A stretch of DNA of 64,000 bases, taken from contig NC_077224.1 of the NCBI RefSeq assembly GCF_024763615.1, forward strand, positions 16,957,078 through 17,021,077, written 5' to 3'. The notes beneath the pieces were generated by a model. The model had not been told where the DNA came from, searched no databases, and saw only the letters and a program-made list of their open reading frames with translations. Below are positions 1-11,371 of this stretch, piece after piece. Each line of letters starts with the position of its first letter. Position 1 is the first letter of the stretch. Made by a program: the position numbers and the translations under genes. Source of the DNA: Phlebotomus papatasi. Its lineage: Eukaryota; Arthropoda; Insecta; Diptera; Psychodidae.

Positions 1-4
1 GCTA

Positions 5-199
5 GGGGAAACTGGGGTATCACGAAAAACGGGGTAGCACCAAACACTAATTTTTATTTCTAAACGACCTGGACTATCTCGACAATTTCTACAGTGGACA
101 AGTATCCCTATAACACCTATAAATTTCTATAAGTCTTGTCTTCTGAAGTGGAATATCTGATTAAAAAATGGCAGTGTTTGGTTGTGCCCCAGTTTCCCC
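5..199. mobile_element. 195-bp MITE with TA target site, GGGGAAACTGGGG ends
   Basis: Terminal inverted repeats GGGGAAACTGGGG / CCCCAGTTTCCCC are perfect for 13 bp. With small gaps the similarity continues inward through ACCAAACACT. TA lies immediately outside both ends (3-4 and 200-201), the hallmark of Tc1/mariner/pogo-type insertion. There is no coding capacity, so this is a non-autonomous element. The GGG-type end is shared with many other elements in this window. Confidence 0.85.
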
Positions 200-243
200 T
201 AGTGTTTCCGTCAATGTTCTACTATGCATGACTTAAAGTATAC

Positions 244-469
244 GGGTCCCAGTCAAAATCCCGAAAGCCAAAATTCCGAAAGGGCCAAAATCCCGAAAGC
301 CAAAATCCCGATTTCTTAAAAGTGTCACAGCTACTCTGAGTCTTGGGAAATTATTCTAAACATTTTCCTCCATACAATTTCATCCCTTTCAGGATTTTGA
401 ACATTCGGAATTTTCGCTTTCGGGATTTCGGCTTTCAGGATTTTGGCTTTCGGAATTTTGGCTGCCACC
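244..469. mobile_element. Short foldback element built of CCGAAAGCCAAAAT-like monomers
   Basis: The left arm opens GGGTCCCAGTCAAAATCCCG and runs through about four 16-18 bp monomers of the type CCGAAAGCCAAAAT. The right arm is the reverse complement and ends TTTTGGCTGCCACC. A short unique centre separates them. The same terminal words bound the larger element at 4067-5026, so this is a short member of that family. No clear target-site duplication was found. Confidence 0.75.
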
Positions 470-2445
470 GAAAGAATACATAATAATAAAAATCAAGGAA
501 TTGCATTATGATTTTGGGATAGTCAATATCCAAAATCAACATGTCTCGTACTGCCCCACCTTTTACTTGCATCTAATACACGAACGATCCTTCCTAAATT
601 TAATATTCTTTCGATAAAATGTTTTCTCGATATCCTCGTAAACAATAAACGTACCCTCAAAGTACATTGAGTCACATTTCTCGATTTTTCACACATATAC
701 AGAAATTCCCATTGCTCCCATTTATGCTCGACTTCAATCAAAGAAAAGTCTCCTTGCTCTCACTTTCCTGGAGACTTTCCTTCTCCCCCCCCCCCCGTTC
801 CTCATTCCCTATCCTGCAGCCCGAAACGATGAAGAAAAATGAAAATTGCTGCCAACAATGCGAATGACTTCTCTTCGACGACGTGACGTAAGAATCCAAA
901 AGAGACTACATATCAAGAGTACAACATACTTTGGAAAGCTTCAAAAAGCTCATTCTCATTCCCCGTCGAAGGAATTGACGATGGAACGAATGTGGGAGGT
1001 TTTTGTGTACCGAGGAAGCCTATAATAGAATGAGAAACAGAGAGAAAAAAGTCACTCAACGTTTCTTTTTTTTACTTTAAAAATCGTGTGATATAGAGGT
1101 GACTCTTGTTTCCATTTTCTCTCCCATCCTGAAAGCTCACATTTTAAAGCTTCCTTTTTTTTGCTCCTTTGCTTACCATCAACCTCCCCCATTCCCAATT
1201 CAAAATAATCGCATTATATATTTCTTGTCTCTATAGAAATAATATATTATATCTTATCGAAGAACATTCATTTTTTTGTGCCTTCTCCACCTTATGCTAT
1301 CGTAAGCTTTACAGAGAAAAAAAAAAGTCTAAAACACTCAAGGGAGAGGGTGTAGGTGGTGAAAATGTAACTGTAAAGAAGCTTCTCTGTAACATTCACA
1401 AGGCGGAAGTTCGTCAAATTATAATTGAAAGCAAACTTTGGTAAAATTGTTTCGTGGAGTAGAGCCGTAGAATAAGATACAAAATAAAAATAAAAAAAAT
1501 AAAGAAACTTCACCCATCTCATTTTTCCCCAAGACTTTCCCTCCAAGCAATTTCCATAGAGAAACATTTTATGTCGATTGAAAGAAATAAAGAAAAACAC
1601 AACATTGTATGAGAATTGAGCAGTGCAGCAATTGCGAAGTTTTTTTTTCTCCCAGCACTCGATTCCTGTCTTTCCCTGAAAAATTAATTAACACCCCCCT
1701 CCAAGAAGCTAAGAAAGAAATAATCATAATTTTTCCTTCGATCAAAGACAGAAGCCATGAAGAAAAAAAAAGCAACTTGAGACTTTTTCCACCATCACTT
1801 GTAGTTCCATGGGGTTGTAAAAGAGGGAAATTGAGGAAAATTCTCATAATTGCAAGATAGGTTTTTCCTTTCGAGCCACCCTCCCCTCTATCTCTTCTCC
1901 GTGGATCAAGTTGTGAAGGAAAATCAGGAAAGCAAAAAAAAAAAGAACGACATGGAAAAACAGAATGTATTGAGAATGTGCCAATCAATCTTAATAGCAT
2001 GAATTTAAAGAGAGAGAAAAAAAAAGAGAAAACTTTCTCACAGGAATGGACATAGACCTACTACCGAAAATTCTCCAACCCACCCACCCAGAAAATATTG
2101 ATTTCCAATTTTCCAACTTTCCTTTCTTGTCGTCTCTTTTTGGAAACTGATACACACACAAATACAGAAATGTACATCCCAAGAAAATTGCCTAAAGCCA
2201 GTATTAGAACATGTGTACACATTTGCCTGTGTATAACCAATTCGTATTACATAATATTCATTACAAACCTCTTGTGCTCTTCATCCATCCCATCCACCAT
2301 CCCTTACATTAAAGAGATGGGAGGAGGTCCTTTAAGGCATTTACAAGGAGTTTACGGAAATTAGATGATTCACAATTCACACAAAATCTTAGTAAAGTTC
2401 TAATTTAAGAAAAAGCATTCGAAATCGAAAAGATATCCGAATGTG
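470..2445. other. Gene-free stretch
   Basis: No recognisable gene or repeat family was seen. It holds a C homopolymer near 786-799, several poly-A/T tracts and short overlapping frames on both strands (up to 143 codons at 1569-2000 minus). These frames are low in complexity and show no domain. Confidence 0.6.
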
Positions 2446-2447
2446 TA

Positions 2448-3515
2448 GGGGAAGTGCTTATAATTTTGGACAGTCTGCTTATAAGCATCGAAGTTCCAAG
2501 TTTGAAGTGCGATATTTTCTATACTAATTGACATTTTTTGTTGCTCTCTTTTCAGAAGGGTTGTTTAGAAACTTAGGAAGCTATTTATCGTCTTATTTTT
2601 ATTAAAATTAGTTTTAATACGTTTAAAAATGAATTGATATGTAGAGGTGAATTTGACTCTTATTTTGGACAACTTGGTTATTAATTTTTACAACTTGTCT
2701 GTAAATTTGGACAGCTAATCCGCCTCAATAGGATGCCCATTGTTCTTCATTTGATGAACCAATCTTACCAAGTCCTGTTCTTGTTCATGTAAGGGAAACG
2801 TAGAATGTCACAAGAAGCCTGGAAACTTTCCATATCATTCATTAAAGTGAGTTGACTTCGATACTCCAAGTACGTGCAGATTCGCTCATTCCCTGACCTT
2901 TCCGGGAGCCTTTCAAGGCATTTCTCGCTACATCTCTTTCGTAGAGATGATGCTCCTTTGTTTCTCCAGGCATTTGTCCAACCTAGTCATCCCAAAAGCT
3001 AAAACTTCACGAAATTTCATGAGAAAAACACCTGTCCAAAATAAGAATCATCACCTCACTGGTGAATGTTTTAAAAAATTTCCCATTTTTCACACGAAAA
3101 ATATAATTCACAAGGCAAATCTCACTTCAGGTCAAATGTACAAATCATCAGTAACGTGAATCAACACAATATTCAATGAATATTCAATAATATCACTCAA
3201 AAACAGCGAACAAACATTGTTAGTACTTCACCAAAACTAAATAAGACTGAAGTAAGCCACGAGGTTCTGTCATATTTCTCGTAAGCAATTGCTCACACTG
3301 AATTTTCAACAAAGCAATTTCAACTCAAATCATATTCAAAATTTAACGTATTTAGTGTCAAAATCTTCCAAAAAGAAGAAATATTTAGATAGAATTCATT
3401 TTTCATCAAATATTGGAATAAAAATCCATCATTTTAATCAATTTATTTTTAGTGTCCAATTTTACCCTCAAAGTGTCCAAATTTAGAAACTGTCCAAAAT
3501 TATGAGCACTTACCC
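2448..3515 (-). mobile_element. 1,068-bp pogo-like element, GGACAG family, copy 1
   Basis: The termini are GGGGAAGTGCTTATAATTTT (left) and its near complement ending AGTGCTCATAATTTTGGACA on the other strand. Both continue into GGACAG and are flanked by TA (2446-2447 and 3516-3517). It is almost the same length as the inverted copy at 52772-53838 and very similar throughout, implying recent amplification. A truncated, interrupted third copy lies at 20443-22250. The word GGACA recurs beneath both ends. The minus strand carries the remnant HTH frame annotated separately; nothing resembling the DDE catalytic domain is present, so it is non-autonomous. Confidence 0.88.
2842..2973 (-). pseudogene. 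Pogo-type transposase N-terminal HTH fragment (43 aa), copy 1
   Basis: A minus-strand frame starts MPGETKEHHLYERDVARNAL and continues KGSRKGQGMSESA before ending ..EVNSL and a stop. The pattern Tyr, nine residues, Leu, six residues, Gly, then Met-Ser-Glu-Ser-Ala, fits the pipsqueak/CENP-B-type helix-turn-helix that opens pogo transposases. It aligns column by column with the HTH frames at 13109 and 57338. Only this DNA-binding start remains; the family is normally several hundred residues long with a DDE domain. The product, if made, would be a stand-alone DNA-binding peptide. It differs by one residue (Trp for Gly) from the copy at 53314. A 70-codon frame on the plus strand (2947-3159) overlaps it and is probably a shadow. 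Confidence 0.65.
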
Positions 3516-4066
3516 TATTCGAAAAACCAAATAGACTAAGTATTTATTGATAATATCAGGAGCCCATCAAGCGTAATAAAAAGTGAAGCTATTTTTCACT
3601 TTTCCTTGTAAAAATTTTGCAGATATTGCACCGCGACTTAAACAAATTTACTCGTAGTTCTTGTATTATTTCGGCGAGCATTATGAAATATGTATTTTTA
3701 GATAGCTTTTAATTCACGATTTCGAAATATATCAGATTGATAAGTCAATTCTCTTTAGGAAAAAACTTGCCAAAAGTCTTCAGTGCCTCTATGCAAAAAC
3801 GTATGGAAAAATGAAATGGCGAGAGAGTTTTTGATACCAATTTTGGAATATTTTAGGTTCCGGCTGATAGCACACAAAAACTATCGTTAATTTTCGAAAA
3901 ATTTAAAACTCATTTCGGTATTTAAAATTAAATGAATAAGGATAAAGTTTAAAGTTTATGCTTAAAATGTCGAAGATGTTTTCGAAAATCTATTAGATGT
4001 CGAACATGAGTTGGTTCTGTTTAAGACGCTTGATATTTCACATTTTATTGAGTTACAACAATAAAT
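3516..4066. other. Gene-free spacer
   Basis: AT-rich unique sequence between two elements. No repeat or gene seen. Confidence 0.5.
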
Positions 4067-5026
4067 GGGTCCCAGTCAAAATCCTGAAAGACAAAATCCC
4101 AAAATTAGTCAAAATTACGGAAAGGGAAAATCTCGAAACAGCCCAAAATCATGGGAGACAAAATTTTGAATTGATTGATATTTCGAAAGCTAAAATCCCG
4201 ATTTACTAAAATTTCAAATATACTAAAGTTCTGAAAAGCCAGAATCCCGAAAAACCAAAATTCGGAAAGCGCCAAAATACCAAATTGATCGAAATCCCGG
4301 AAATCAAAAGTCTCAAATCTTTCCGTACAAAAGTAGATCTTGAAAAATTCGAAAATCTATTTCAAGATCCAAAAAAGAGACTTTCTTGGCTCAATGAGCC
4401 CAAATAGAAGTAGATTTTTATTCTCCAATAGTGTCTTGAATAAAATGTAAATGGAACTCTATTTGCACAAAAAGTCGTTGAAGTTCGAAGAATTCAAATT
4501 AAATTTCGAATTTTCATACTAAATTTTCGAACAAGGTGGGGAAAATTGATCTAATATCACTCTAAAAAGCTGGCGAAAGAGTTACTCAGTGATTATGGAG
4601 TGATTAAATACTGGGGAAAGAACAGTAAACGTCGTTGTTCTGTTTTTTTTTTCCTCACAACAATGTGAAGACCGACACATTTATTACACTTGAGCACTTC
4701 GAAATTCGAACTGGAGGTAACTTCCGCCACCTTGCAAAAGTATTAAGAAGTAAGTAAGTCTCTTTTTTGGATCTTCAAATAGATTTTCGAATTTTTCAAG
4801 ATCTACTTCTATACGGAAAGAATGGGTCGAAATCCCAAATGGATCGAAACTCCGAAAAGCTAAAATCTCTAAAAGCTAAAATCCCGAATAGGCCAAGTCG
4901 CGGATGGGTCAAAATCCTAACCTATTCGGTAGTTTATCTCTTCAGAATTTTGTCCTTTTAGGATTTTGTCGTTTGGTTCGGAATTTTGGCTTTCGGCATT
5001 TCAACTTTCAGAATTTTGACTGCCAC
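4067..5026. mobile_element. 960-bp foldback element of the CCGAAAGCCAAAAT family
   Basis: The left end GGGTCCCAGTCAAAATCCTG and right end TTTTGACTGCCAC match the short member at 244-469. Each arm is roughly 270-320 bp. The outer part is degenerate CCGAAAGCCAAAAT monomers. The inner part is a separate inverted pair (about 4310-4383 and 4756-4825, reading AGATCTTGAAAAATTCGAAA on the left arm). A unique core of about 370 bp lies between. No transposase frame is visible. Foldback elements of this build are usually mobilised in trans. Confidence 0.8.
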
Positions 5027-5744
5027 TACACTAAATGCACTGTTAAACTTCTTGTTTTCTTATTTCGAAAATAAATATTCAATACTCAATATACTTGCAT
5101 ACTTTCACAATCTTCATTTTTTATAGAAAGTACCGCACTTCAAACCTCATGCAGGATTCACAATTAAAAAAAAAACTTTAGCAATTCTCAAAACTTGCAA
5201 AAATCCTACTTTTGAATTTGAGTGTTTCCTTACCGTCATTAACAGTTCTTTTGCAAAATGAAAGGAAATTTCTAAGAAAAATAATGAAATTTGTGGAAAA
5301 CCATTGTCTTTTTGAATTTACAAACTAAAGCAATAAAAGGAAATCACAGAAGTTATTACTATTAATCTTTAAAAAAAAACCTTGCAGATTTTTTCCGAAT
5401 CATTTTTAGAACTGTATCAGTCTTGAGCCTAAGCCAATGTTCTAGCTAGGCTGTATCCTAGATTTTGTATGTATGTATGTATGTATGTATGTATTTTTAT
5501 TATATTTATTATTATATTTATTATATTATACTAAAACCTTGTCTCACTAAGCACTATATTTACATATAGAGATGCATCAAAATATCTCTTTCCAGCCTAA
5601 AAAAGAATGCGTAAAATCAAAACTAACATTTAGATGGGAATTCAATTCGGAATTTGATGGAATTTTGACAGTACAAGCTTATTGGCATGCCACTATCAGA
5701 AGAAAAGTCAATAGATGGCGTATTTAACTGTTGAAAATATGTTA
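5027..5744. other. Gene-free spacer with a tetranucleotide microsatellite
   Basis: AT-rich sequence without recognisable genes. It contains the GTAT microsatellite at 5467-5494. Confidence 0.5.
5467..5494. repeat. (GTAT)7 microsatellite
   Basis: Seven uninterrupted GTAT units followed by T-rich sequence. Confidence 0.95.
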
Positions 5745-6083
5745 CAGTAGAACCCCGCTATAGGCCATCGCTCTATAGTCCACAATTTATCGACCGTTGA
5801 TTTCAAAACACTGATTTTCAGTTAGGTTTTGTTTTTCTAGTACGCGACATGCAATGTTGTCATAATTATTTTAATATATTTGACAAACTTTATTGAGTAG
5901 TTGTGATAATTGTGATACATAATGAAGAAAGCGAGGACAAGTACCACAATCGCAAAGAAAGCGGAAGCCGTCGAGCAATTTCAATACTAAAATTCGTTGA
6001 TAATTTTAAAAAATGACATGGACTATAGTGCGACCAAAGTGTCAAATCGGGAACCAAATATGGCCTATAGCGAAACTTTACTG
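5745..6083 (+). mobile_element. 339-bp pogo/Tigger-type MITE
   Basis: The ends are CAGTAGAACCCCGCTATAGG and the complement of ..GGCCTATAGCGAAACTTTACTG, flanked by TA (5743-5744, 6084-6085). CAGTA(G/A)AACC..GCTATA termini with TA duplication are characteristic of Tigger/pogo elements. A subterminal word CTATAGTCCA/TGGACTATAG is repeated inverted just inside the ends. A short remnant of the transposase start is retained at 5922-5990. Confidence 0.85.
5922..5990 (+). pseudogene. CENP-B/Tigger transposase N-terminus remnant (22 aa)
   Basis: The frame reads MKKARTSTTIAKKAEAVEQF followed by Gln-Tyr and a stop. The basic start, Thr-Ile-Ala-Lys-Lys and Glu-Ala-Val-Glu-Gln-Phe match the first helix of the CENP-B N-terminal HTH (consensus ..RkxLTIxxKxEaVexfE). 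It sits in the correct place inside an element with Tigger-like ends, which supports the assignment despite its length. The rest of the protein is deleted. Confidence 0.55.
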
Positions 6084-6085
6084 TA

Positions 6086-7121
6086 ATCTCACTCCTAATA
6101 GCCGTGCATGTGAAACAGGTGCGAAATCAATTAGAATTTTGACAGTTCGAAATCCATGTTTGACAGGAAAGAACGGAATTACAAATGACAATTTCGAAAT
6201 TTGTGACAAAAGCGAGAAAGACGACAAAGACAAAAGCTCGATATTGAAATTCGAAAATAATAACGGCCACAGTATCCAATCTATCTATCCTTGCCTTATG
6301 GTGTCTAGTCTACACATTAGAAGCAATTTTCGTCAAAAATTGTCTTTTTTTAAAAGTTCTGACGTTTCTGCCTACATGGATAGGGGAAATTTTCTTTAAA
6401 AAAGTATTTTTTAAAGAAATTTCTCCTAGTATATAGAGGCCTTTAAACTAAAAGTTTTTTTAGAATATTTTTTTCAAGCACGAAAACCTCTTTTACCCCA
6501 CAACCTTCTCCCTCATCCAAATTTGTGTGCAAAAAGCAAAGGAAGAAAGCTCAGTTTTGAAGGGAAATTTATCCAAAGTGGAACAATTTACGAGGCACGT
6601 AATCTGAGCTTCATCCGCATTCATCTACTACCCCTTATACATACGTTTCTAAAGAAATTTCAGGGGATGATTTTCAATACGATAGACGCAATTTTTTTCC
6701 CTTGAAAATTGAGCTGAAAGTAAGAAGTCGTGAAAATCACTGTGGTAGTGAACAAATACATCATAGAAACTAATATGAAAAAAATGTTATATATCATGTT
6801 GATATAGACTTTTCATCATATCGATTGCAATTTACGTGCACGATTGAATTTCCCATTTCAGCTGAAGTGGGATAAAAAAAGAGATGTCCGAATTTCACCC
6901 ACACAACATTTTAATTTATGGAAAGTCATGCCAATATTGCATACATTGATGCTTTTCTATTTTTGCTATGTCTGTCCAACAATTGATGAATAAAAAAACT
7001 CCATCAATATATACCTTATTTTTTCACATCAAATAATTTTATGGAATACGCATTTTTTTAATGTGAAAAAAAAATCATCACAAAAATTGTACCAAAGCTC
7101 ACTTTTGCATGTATGAAAATA
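6086..7121. other. Gene-free stretch
   Basis: A 128-codon open frame (6013-6399) begins inside the preceding MITE and runs out of it. It has no recognisable domain and I treat it as chance. The rest is AT-rich with no repeat seen. Confidence 0.5.
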
Positions 7122-7123
7122 TA

Positions 7124-7328
7124 AAGTAAAGTGCCCTCAAGTCGACCGGTAGAGTTATTTATTCAATTTATTTATATTTGCACTAATATTTGGCGTATGA
7201 TCTAACATTAATAGGTCAATTATTCCATAAATAAATACGAATCAGTGACAATTTTATAGAAATTCACCATTAAAAATATTGACCACCGGTCGAGTCGAAG
7301 AATCGGTCGACTCGAGGCCACTTTACCT
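7124..7328. mobile_element. 205-bp MITE, GTAAAGTG..TCGACCGG ends
   Basis: The left end AAGTAAAGTGCCCTCAAGTC and the complement of the right end (AGGTAAAGTGGCCTCGAGTC) both lead into GACCG. They are flanked by TA (7122-7123, 7329-7330). The CGACCGGT subterminal word occurs again near the right end. No coding capacity. Confidence 0.85.
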
Positions 7329-7442
7329 TATGTGGATAAAAAAAATCTGTACAAATTTTGTTACAGGAAAGAATGGAGAAACGGTTTAATTGAAAAACTC
7401 GCGGAACTATTATATGTATAACTTGTTTCTTTTTTGGTTTAA

Positions 7443-7932
7443 CCCTTTAACGATGAGACACATTTTACGGACCGAAAATCAACTATAAAAATTTAACCGA
7501 TAAACAAAATCAATTAAACGTGTTACATCTGACTTTGGAAAATCCATCAGTGTCTGATTTGGTGCATTTTTTACCTCTAGGAAAGATAGGCAAGGCGATA
7601 GCGGCAAAAATAGCCCAAAAAATTAAATCCAATGAATTTAATATGTATGAGTATTGTAGTTTCTTTTTTCAAAACAGTTTTGCTTAAAAAAGAATGGAAG
7701 TATAAAAAACAATTAAAAACATTTTTCAATATCAGAATTTAAAAATTCGTCATTTTTAAACTTAAATATTAACTATATAGCAAATAGCTGGAGATTTGCA
7801 AAAAATATCCCAGATTCCTTCAACCTTCTACTTTGCAATTATGTAAAAACGTACGATAAAAAAGTGACTCGAGGCAGTTAGGAAAAATTATTTTCTTCTT
7901 GTGATACCGGTATTCCAATAGTCCTTAAAGAG
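7443..7932. mobile_element. 490-bp TTAA-flanked, piggyBac-like MITE
   Basis: TTAA occurs at both borders (7439-7442, 7933-7936). The left end is CCCTTTAACGATGAG and the right end reads CTCTTTAAGGAC on the complement. CCCTTT ends next to TTAA are typical of piggyBac-superfamily elements. A second, smaller element with matching ends is at 57665-57804. No transposase frame. Confidence 0.75.
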
Positions 7933-8158
7933 TTAAAGTTATTGTCAACGAAAATTATAACAAATCGAAAAATGTAGTTATGGCTTTCAGACTGTTCAAT
8001 TCGGAAATAATTTAATTATCTTCTCTTTTTTTTCCGATATCCCCCTACCCTTAATTTGGTCATTGCCGTCTTAACAAAACTTGTTTTCAACAAAACATTA
8101 AATAAGAGAAAATAAAATTAAAAAGAAACATCAATCTGAATTGGAATTTTTCTTTATA

Positions 8159-9417
8159 GGGTCTAAGGAACACCTCTGCGACAGAGGACTCATGGACACT
8201 TTTGTCAAAATGTTGAAATTTATTTAATGCATCCAATAAAATATAAGTAATAAGGCAAATGTACCAGCGATCGTCAGTGTTCCTCGGATCGGAAGGTTGT
8301 CCCGCGTTCCGGAACCCCAAAATAAATTGTATTTTTGAAAATTATTCACTGTATTTTAGTAATTTTCTTTAGCAAGATGCATCACGTTAGTTCATATTTA
8401 ATCTACAGAACCAATCTTCTCGTCGAGTTTCAAACAAAATTGCTATTATTTACCTAATTTATTGAATCACTGTATCAGAGTCTTAGCAAAAAATCCGCCA
8501 TTTATCACTTTCTTAATATTTCACGCGAGAATTTGTCTGCAAGAATATGAGGAATTGTGTTTGATTAAAATGATTTACAAATCTGTGTTAATTAAAAAAT
8601 GAATATTCAGTGACTCTAATTTCATTATCAATACACTTTTTTAATTGTTTCGGCAAGGAATATTGAAAATAAATTATTTTTTTGCAAACAAGTACGTTTT
8701 TTTCATCTGTTCCTAGGATCGACACATTATTTTCGTCGAAAATTGCACTCAGCGCTCTCAGATGTCATCTTCACAGCTACTATTAGATGTTTTTGTTGTG
8801 ATAGAACAATTTACCAGTGAAAGTTTCATTAAATTTAACAATTTTAGAAGTTGTGTTCATGTGAATACACACTTCACAGTGTAAGGATGACAAAGAAGCT
8901 TCAATAAAGCCTTGTAGAGTGCTTTAGATGCCAAGAAAGCAGGAGAATCCTCATCAAAAACGACTGCCGATCCGTGGCTCACTCCCTTCCGATCCGCGGA
9001 ACACATTGCATCCTTACAATTACACCTATATATTATTAATTTCCGTAATTAGCAAAAGTCTCAATACACGAAAATGCTTAAATGGATCACTAATATGTGG
9101 AGCTCAGAGGCAAAATGACACATATCCTATGCTTTAACCATAGGATATGTGCCATTTTGCCTCTGAGCTCCACATATATCAATTGGCATGTAAAAAATAC
9201 CAAATAGTGTTTTGGAACTCATATATTCAACTAAATATGGAGCACGTCTCTTGGCATTCCGATCCGTGGTACACTTCCCTTATAACGTTTTTTTTCATTA
9301 ATCTGCGTTTTTCGATAAGGATAAGTGTTCGAATTTCGTATTCCAATTGGTACAGAGTTGGGTGTCAATAAATCCTGACACGAGTTCCTAAAGTGTCAAT
9401 AGGTGCTCCTTTCTCCC
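8159..9417 (+). mobile_element. 1,259-bp TA-flanked element, GGG..GGAACACCT family
   Basis: The left end GGGTCTAAGGAACACCTC and the complement of the right end (GGGAGAAAGGAGCACCTATT) form imperfect terminal repeats. TA lies outside each (8157-8158, 9418-9419). About 80 bp at the left and 135 bp at the right are shared with the short element at 16016-16380, which is an internally deleted relative. At 8930 an ATG after a TTTAG acceptor-like sequence gives MPRKQENPHQKR.., reminiscent of the Met-Pro-Lys start of the HTH frames elsewhere, but the HTH itself is not visible. The words GATCCG(T/C)GG and CGGATCGGAAGG recur inside. Confidence 0.7.
9093..9177. repeat. Near-perfect 39-bp-arm hairpin
   Basis: The left arm 9093-9131 (starts ATATGTGGAGCTCAGAGG) and right arm 9139-9177 are reverse complements with a single mismatch, around a 7-base loop CTTTAAC. 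It lies inside the 8159-9417 element. It could be a very young palindromic insertion or a miRNA-like precursor. There is no evidence of expression. Confidence 0.9.
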
Positions 9418-9429
9418 TATTTCACTTCT

Positions 9430-11195
9430 TTCAATGGAGATATTTGGAAATTTCGGTATGTCATCGGTATGCTTTGCACCGGTTAATCTTGAAAAACCTT
9501 CTCTAGTACATGGGTAATTTGAGATAGGTCATTTATGGGGACTTTACCGATTCATCATCGACTGTGACCGATGCTGTCAGATTGAAAATTTCAAGATCTT
9601 TCTAAAAAATGCAAATTTAAAAAAATCGGTAAAAAATAGGCCCTAAAGAGACTGAAAACATATGATTTTTGGCTTTCTAATTAGAGGTACCCCCTTAGTA
9701 GAACAGAGCAAATATGAGAACCTAATAATAGAATAGATTTTTTTCTAATGATTTTCGAATAGATCTTTGAAAATTATTCCAAAAAGCTCTTTAATTCCGA
9801 AAGATCGGTCCCCATAAAGACCCATTATATCCAAAAGCTTATCCAATCCCTTTCATTCAAAATCCCAAAGTGCATATAAGAAAATGCAATAAAAATTTGC
9901 CATTTACGACAAAGAAAGCTTTGTACGAAGCCCAACATAAATTTCAAACAAAATAAATTGTTGGGAAAAAAAATTGCGAACCAAAGAAAAATCATTATCT
10001 TAAGTTCAGCCGCACAAATCATTTGTGATAAAAAAAAAGGTACAATAAATATATAGAGATAATATTTATGGTGAAATATCGTGTAAGGGAATGAACAAGT
10101 GCTGAATATTCACAATATAATTCATTTGAAAGATATATCGACCTCATCTATCATCATTTCACTTGTTCCCTCCCCCACATTGAATAAATATATATGTTAT
10201 GTTATTCATGAAAAATAATAAAAAGATAGAGTATTAAATTTTTCCATTTTACTACAATCCCTCACACTTCCCCAAAATCATATCCTTGGCCATATCTTTG
10301 GAAAAATATGGAAAACACTTTAGTTCTATCCGTTCGAATTATGTTGCAAAAGAATTGTGATGAAATATGAATAAATTTATCTGATGTGGTTTCTTTATCT
10401 TTTCTTTCTTTTCTCTTCTAAAAAAAAAATTGTTGATATCGTCCAAATGTGTCAAAATATATCAGAATTAAAATTTTCCATGTTCTATTTTCTAATGCCA
10501 AGCAATTTTTTTGCATTATTTTGGTTTCATGAATAAATAATACTAGACTATAGATAATTTTTTTTCTTTGAGTGGCATCATTTTGTGAAGAAGAGCAAGA
10601 AGCAAACAATAAATATTTTTCTTAAATTGACCCCTTGTGCACTAACCACTCCAAAATTCAGTGAAAACGGGCACCATCATCATAAATTGCAACTAGTGTG
10701 ATGGAAAGCCAAAAAGCTCACACCAAGTCCGTATAAAGCTCCATAAACCATTGAATTTTCGATTGCAATTCATCTCTTCACTTGAGAGCCAAAAGTCACC
10801 ATTGCTGAAGTGGCTATAGTTCACATTACAGAATCCCTTTCTATTAAAACCACATTTGGGGTTTCAAATCATTGCACCCTGCCCCCCCCCCTCCCCGCCC
10901 ATTCTGTATACTATCTTTTCCTCCCCTAAATAAATAACACAGTGCCAGGGAAAACGCATGTGAAAGAAAAACATACTTGAAGGCACTCAATGGAAGAGAC
11001 ATTGGATTTTAGTTTCAATTTCGAGCCAAATCATATGGTTGAGCTTTTTGAAAAGCTTCACAGCAAATAGTGATAGCGCGCAGGAAATGAGTTTTGGGGG
11101 GAGGGGGAGCTGGTGGTTGTGCGGAGTATCCAACCCATAATACAATACAGTACATTTTACCAAAAACAAAGTCTTTTAAAATCCAGAAATTTATA
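9430..11195. other. Gene-free stretch with an ACCGAT-rich repeat fragment
   Basis: 9449-9640 has repeated CGGTA/ACCGAT words and a block ending TTTCAAGATCTTTCTAAAAA. It resembles fragments at 22290-22350 and in the 28.4-29.1 kb repeat. The remainder is AT-rich, with a C run near 10881 and a G run near 11094. No gene seen. Confidence 0.5.
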
Positions 11196-11371
11196 TAGTA
11201 AGGCCATGTAACTCCGACGATTGCAAAACTCGGATGCCGCGAGCGATTCAACTCCGATAAATCCACTTAAAATATAATTTATATTTTTGTTTCTATAATT
11301 AATCACTGCAATAACATAACATAACTTTTCTACTTTTAGAAAAACCAAAAATTATATTTTTATCGGTATAG

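Noticed and set aside
1569..2000. 143-codon open frame, minus strand
   Set aside because: Phe/Ser-rich translation of poly-A/GA tracts. Nothing gene-like.
2947..3159. 70-codon frame conserved in both GGACAG copies (also 53128-53340)
   Set aside because: It overlaps the HTH frame on the other strand. Conservation is explained by the recent duplication of the whole element.
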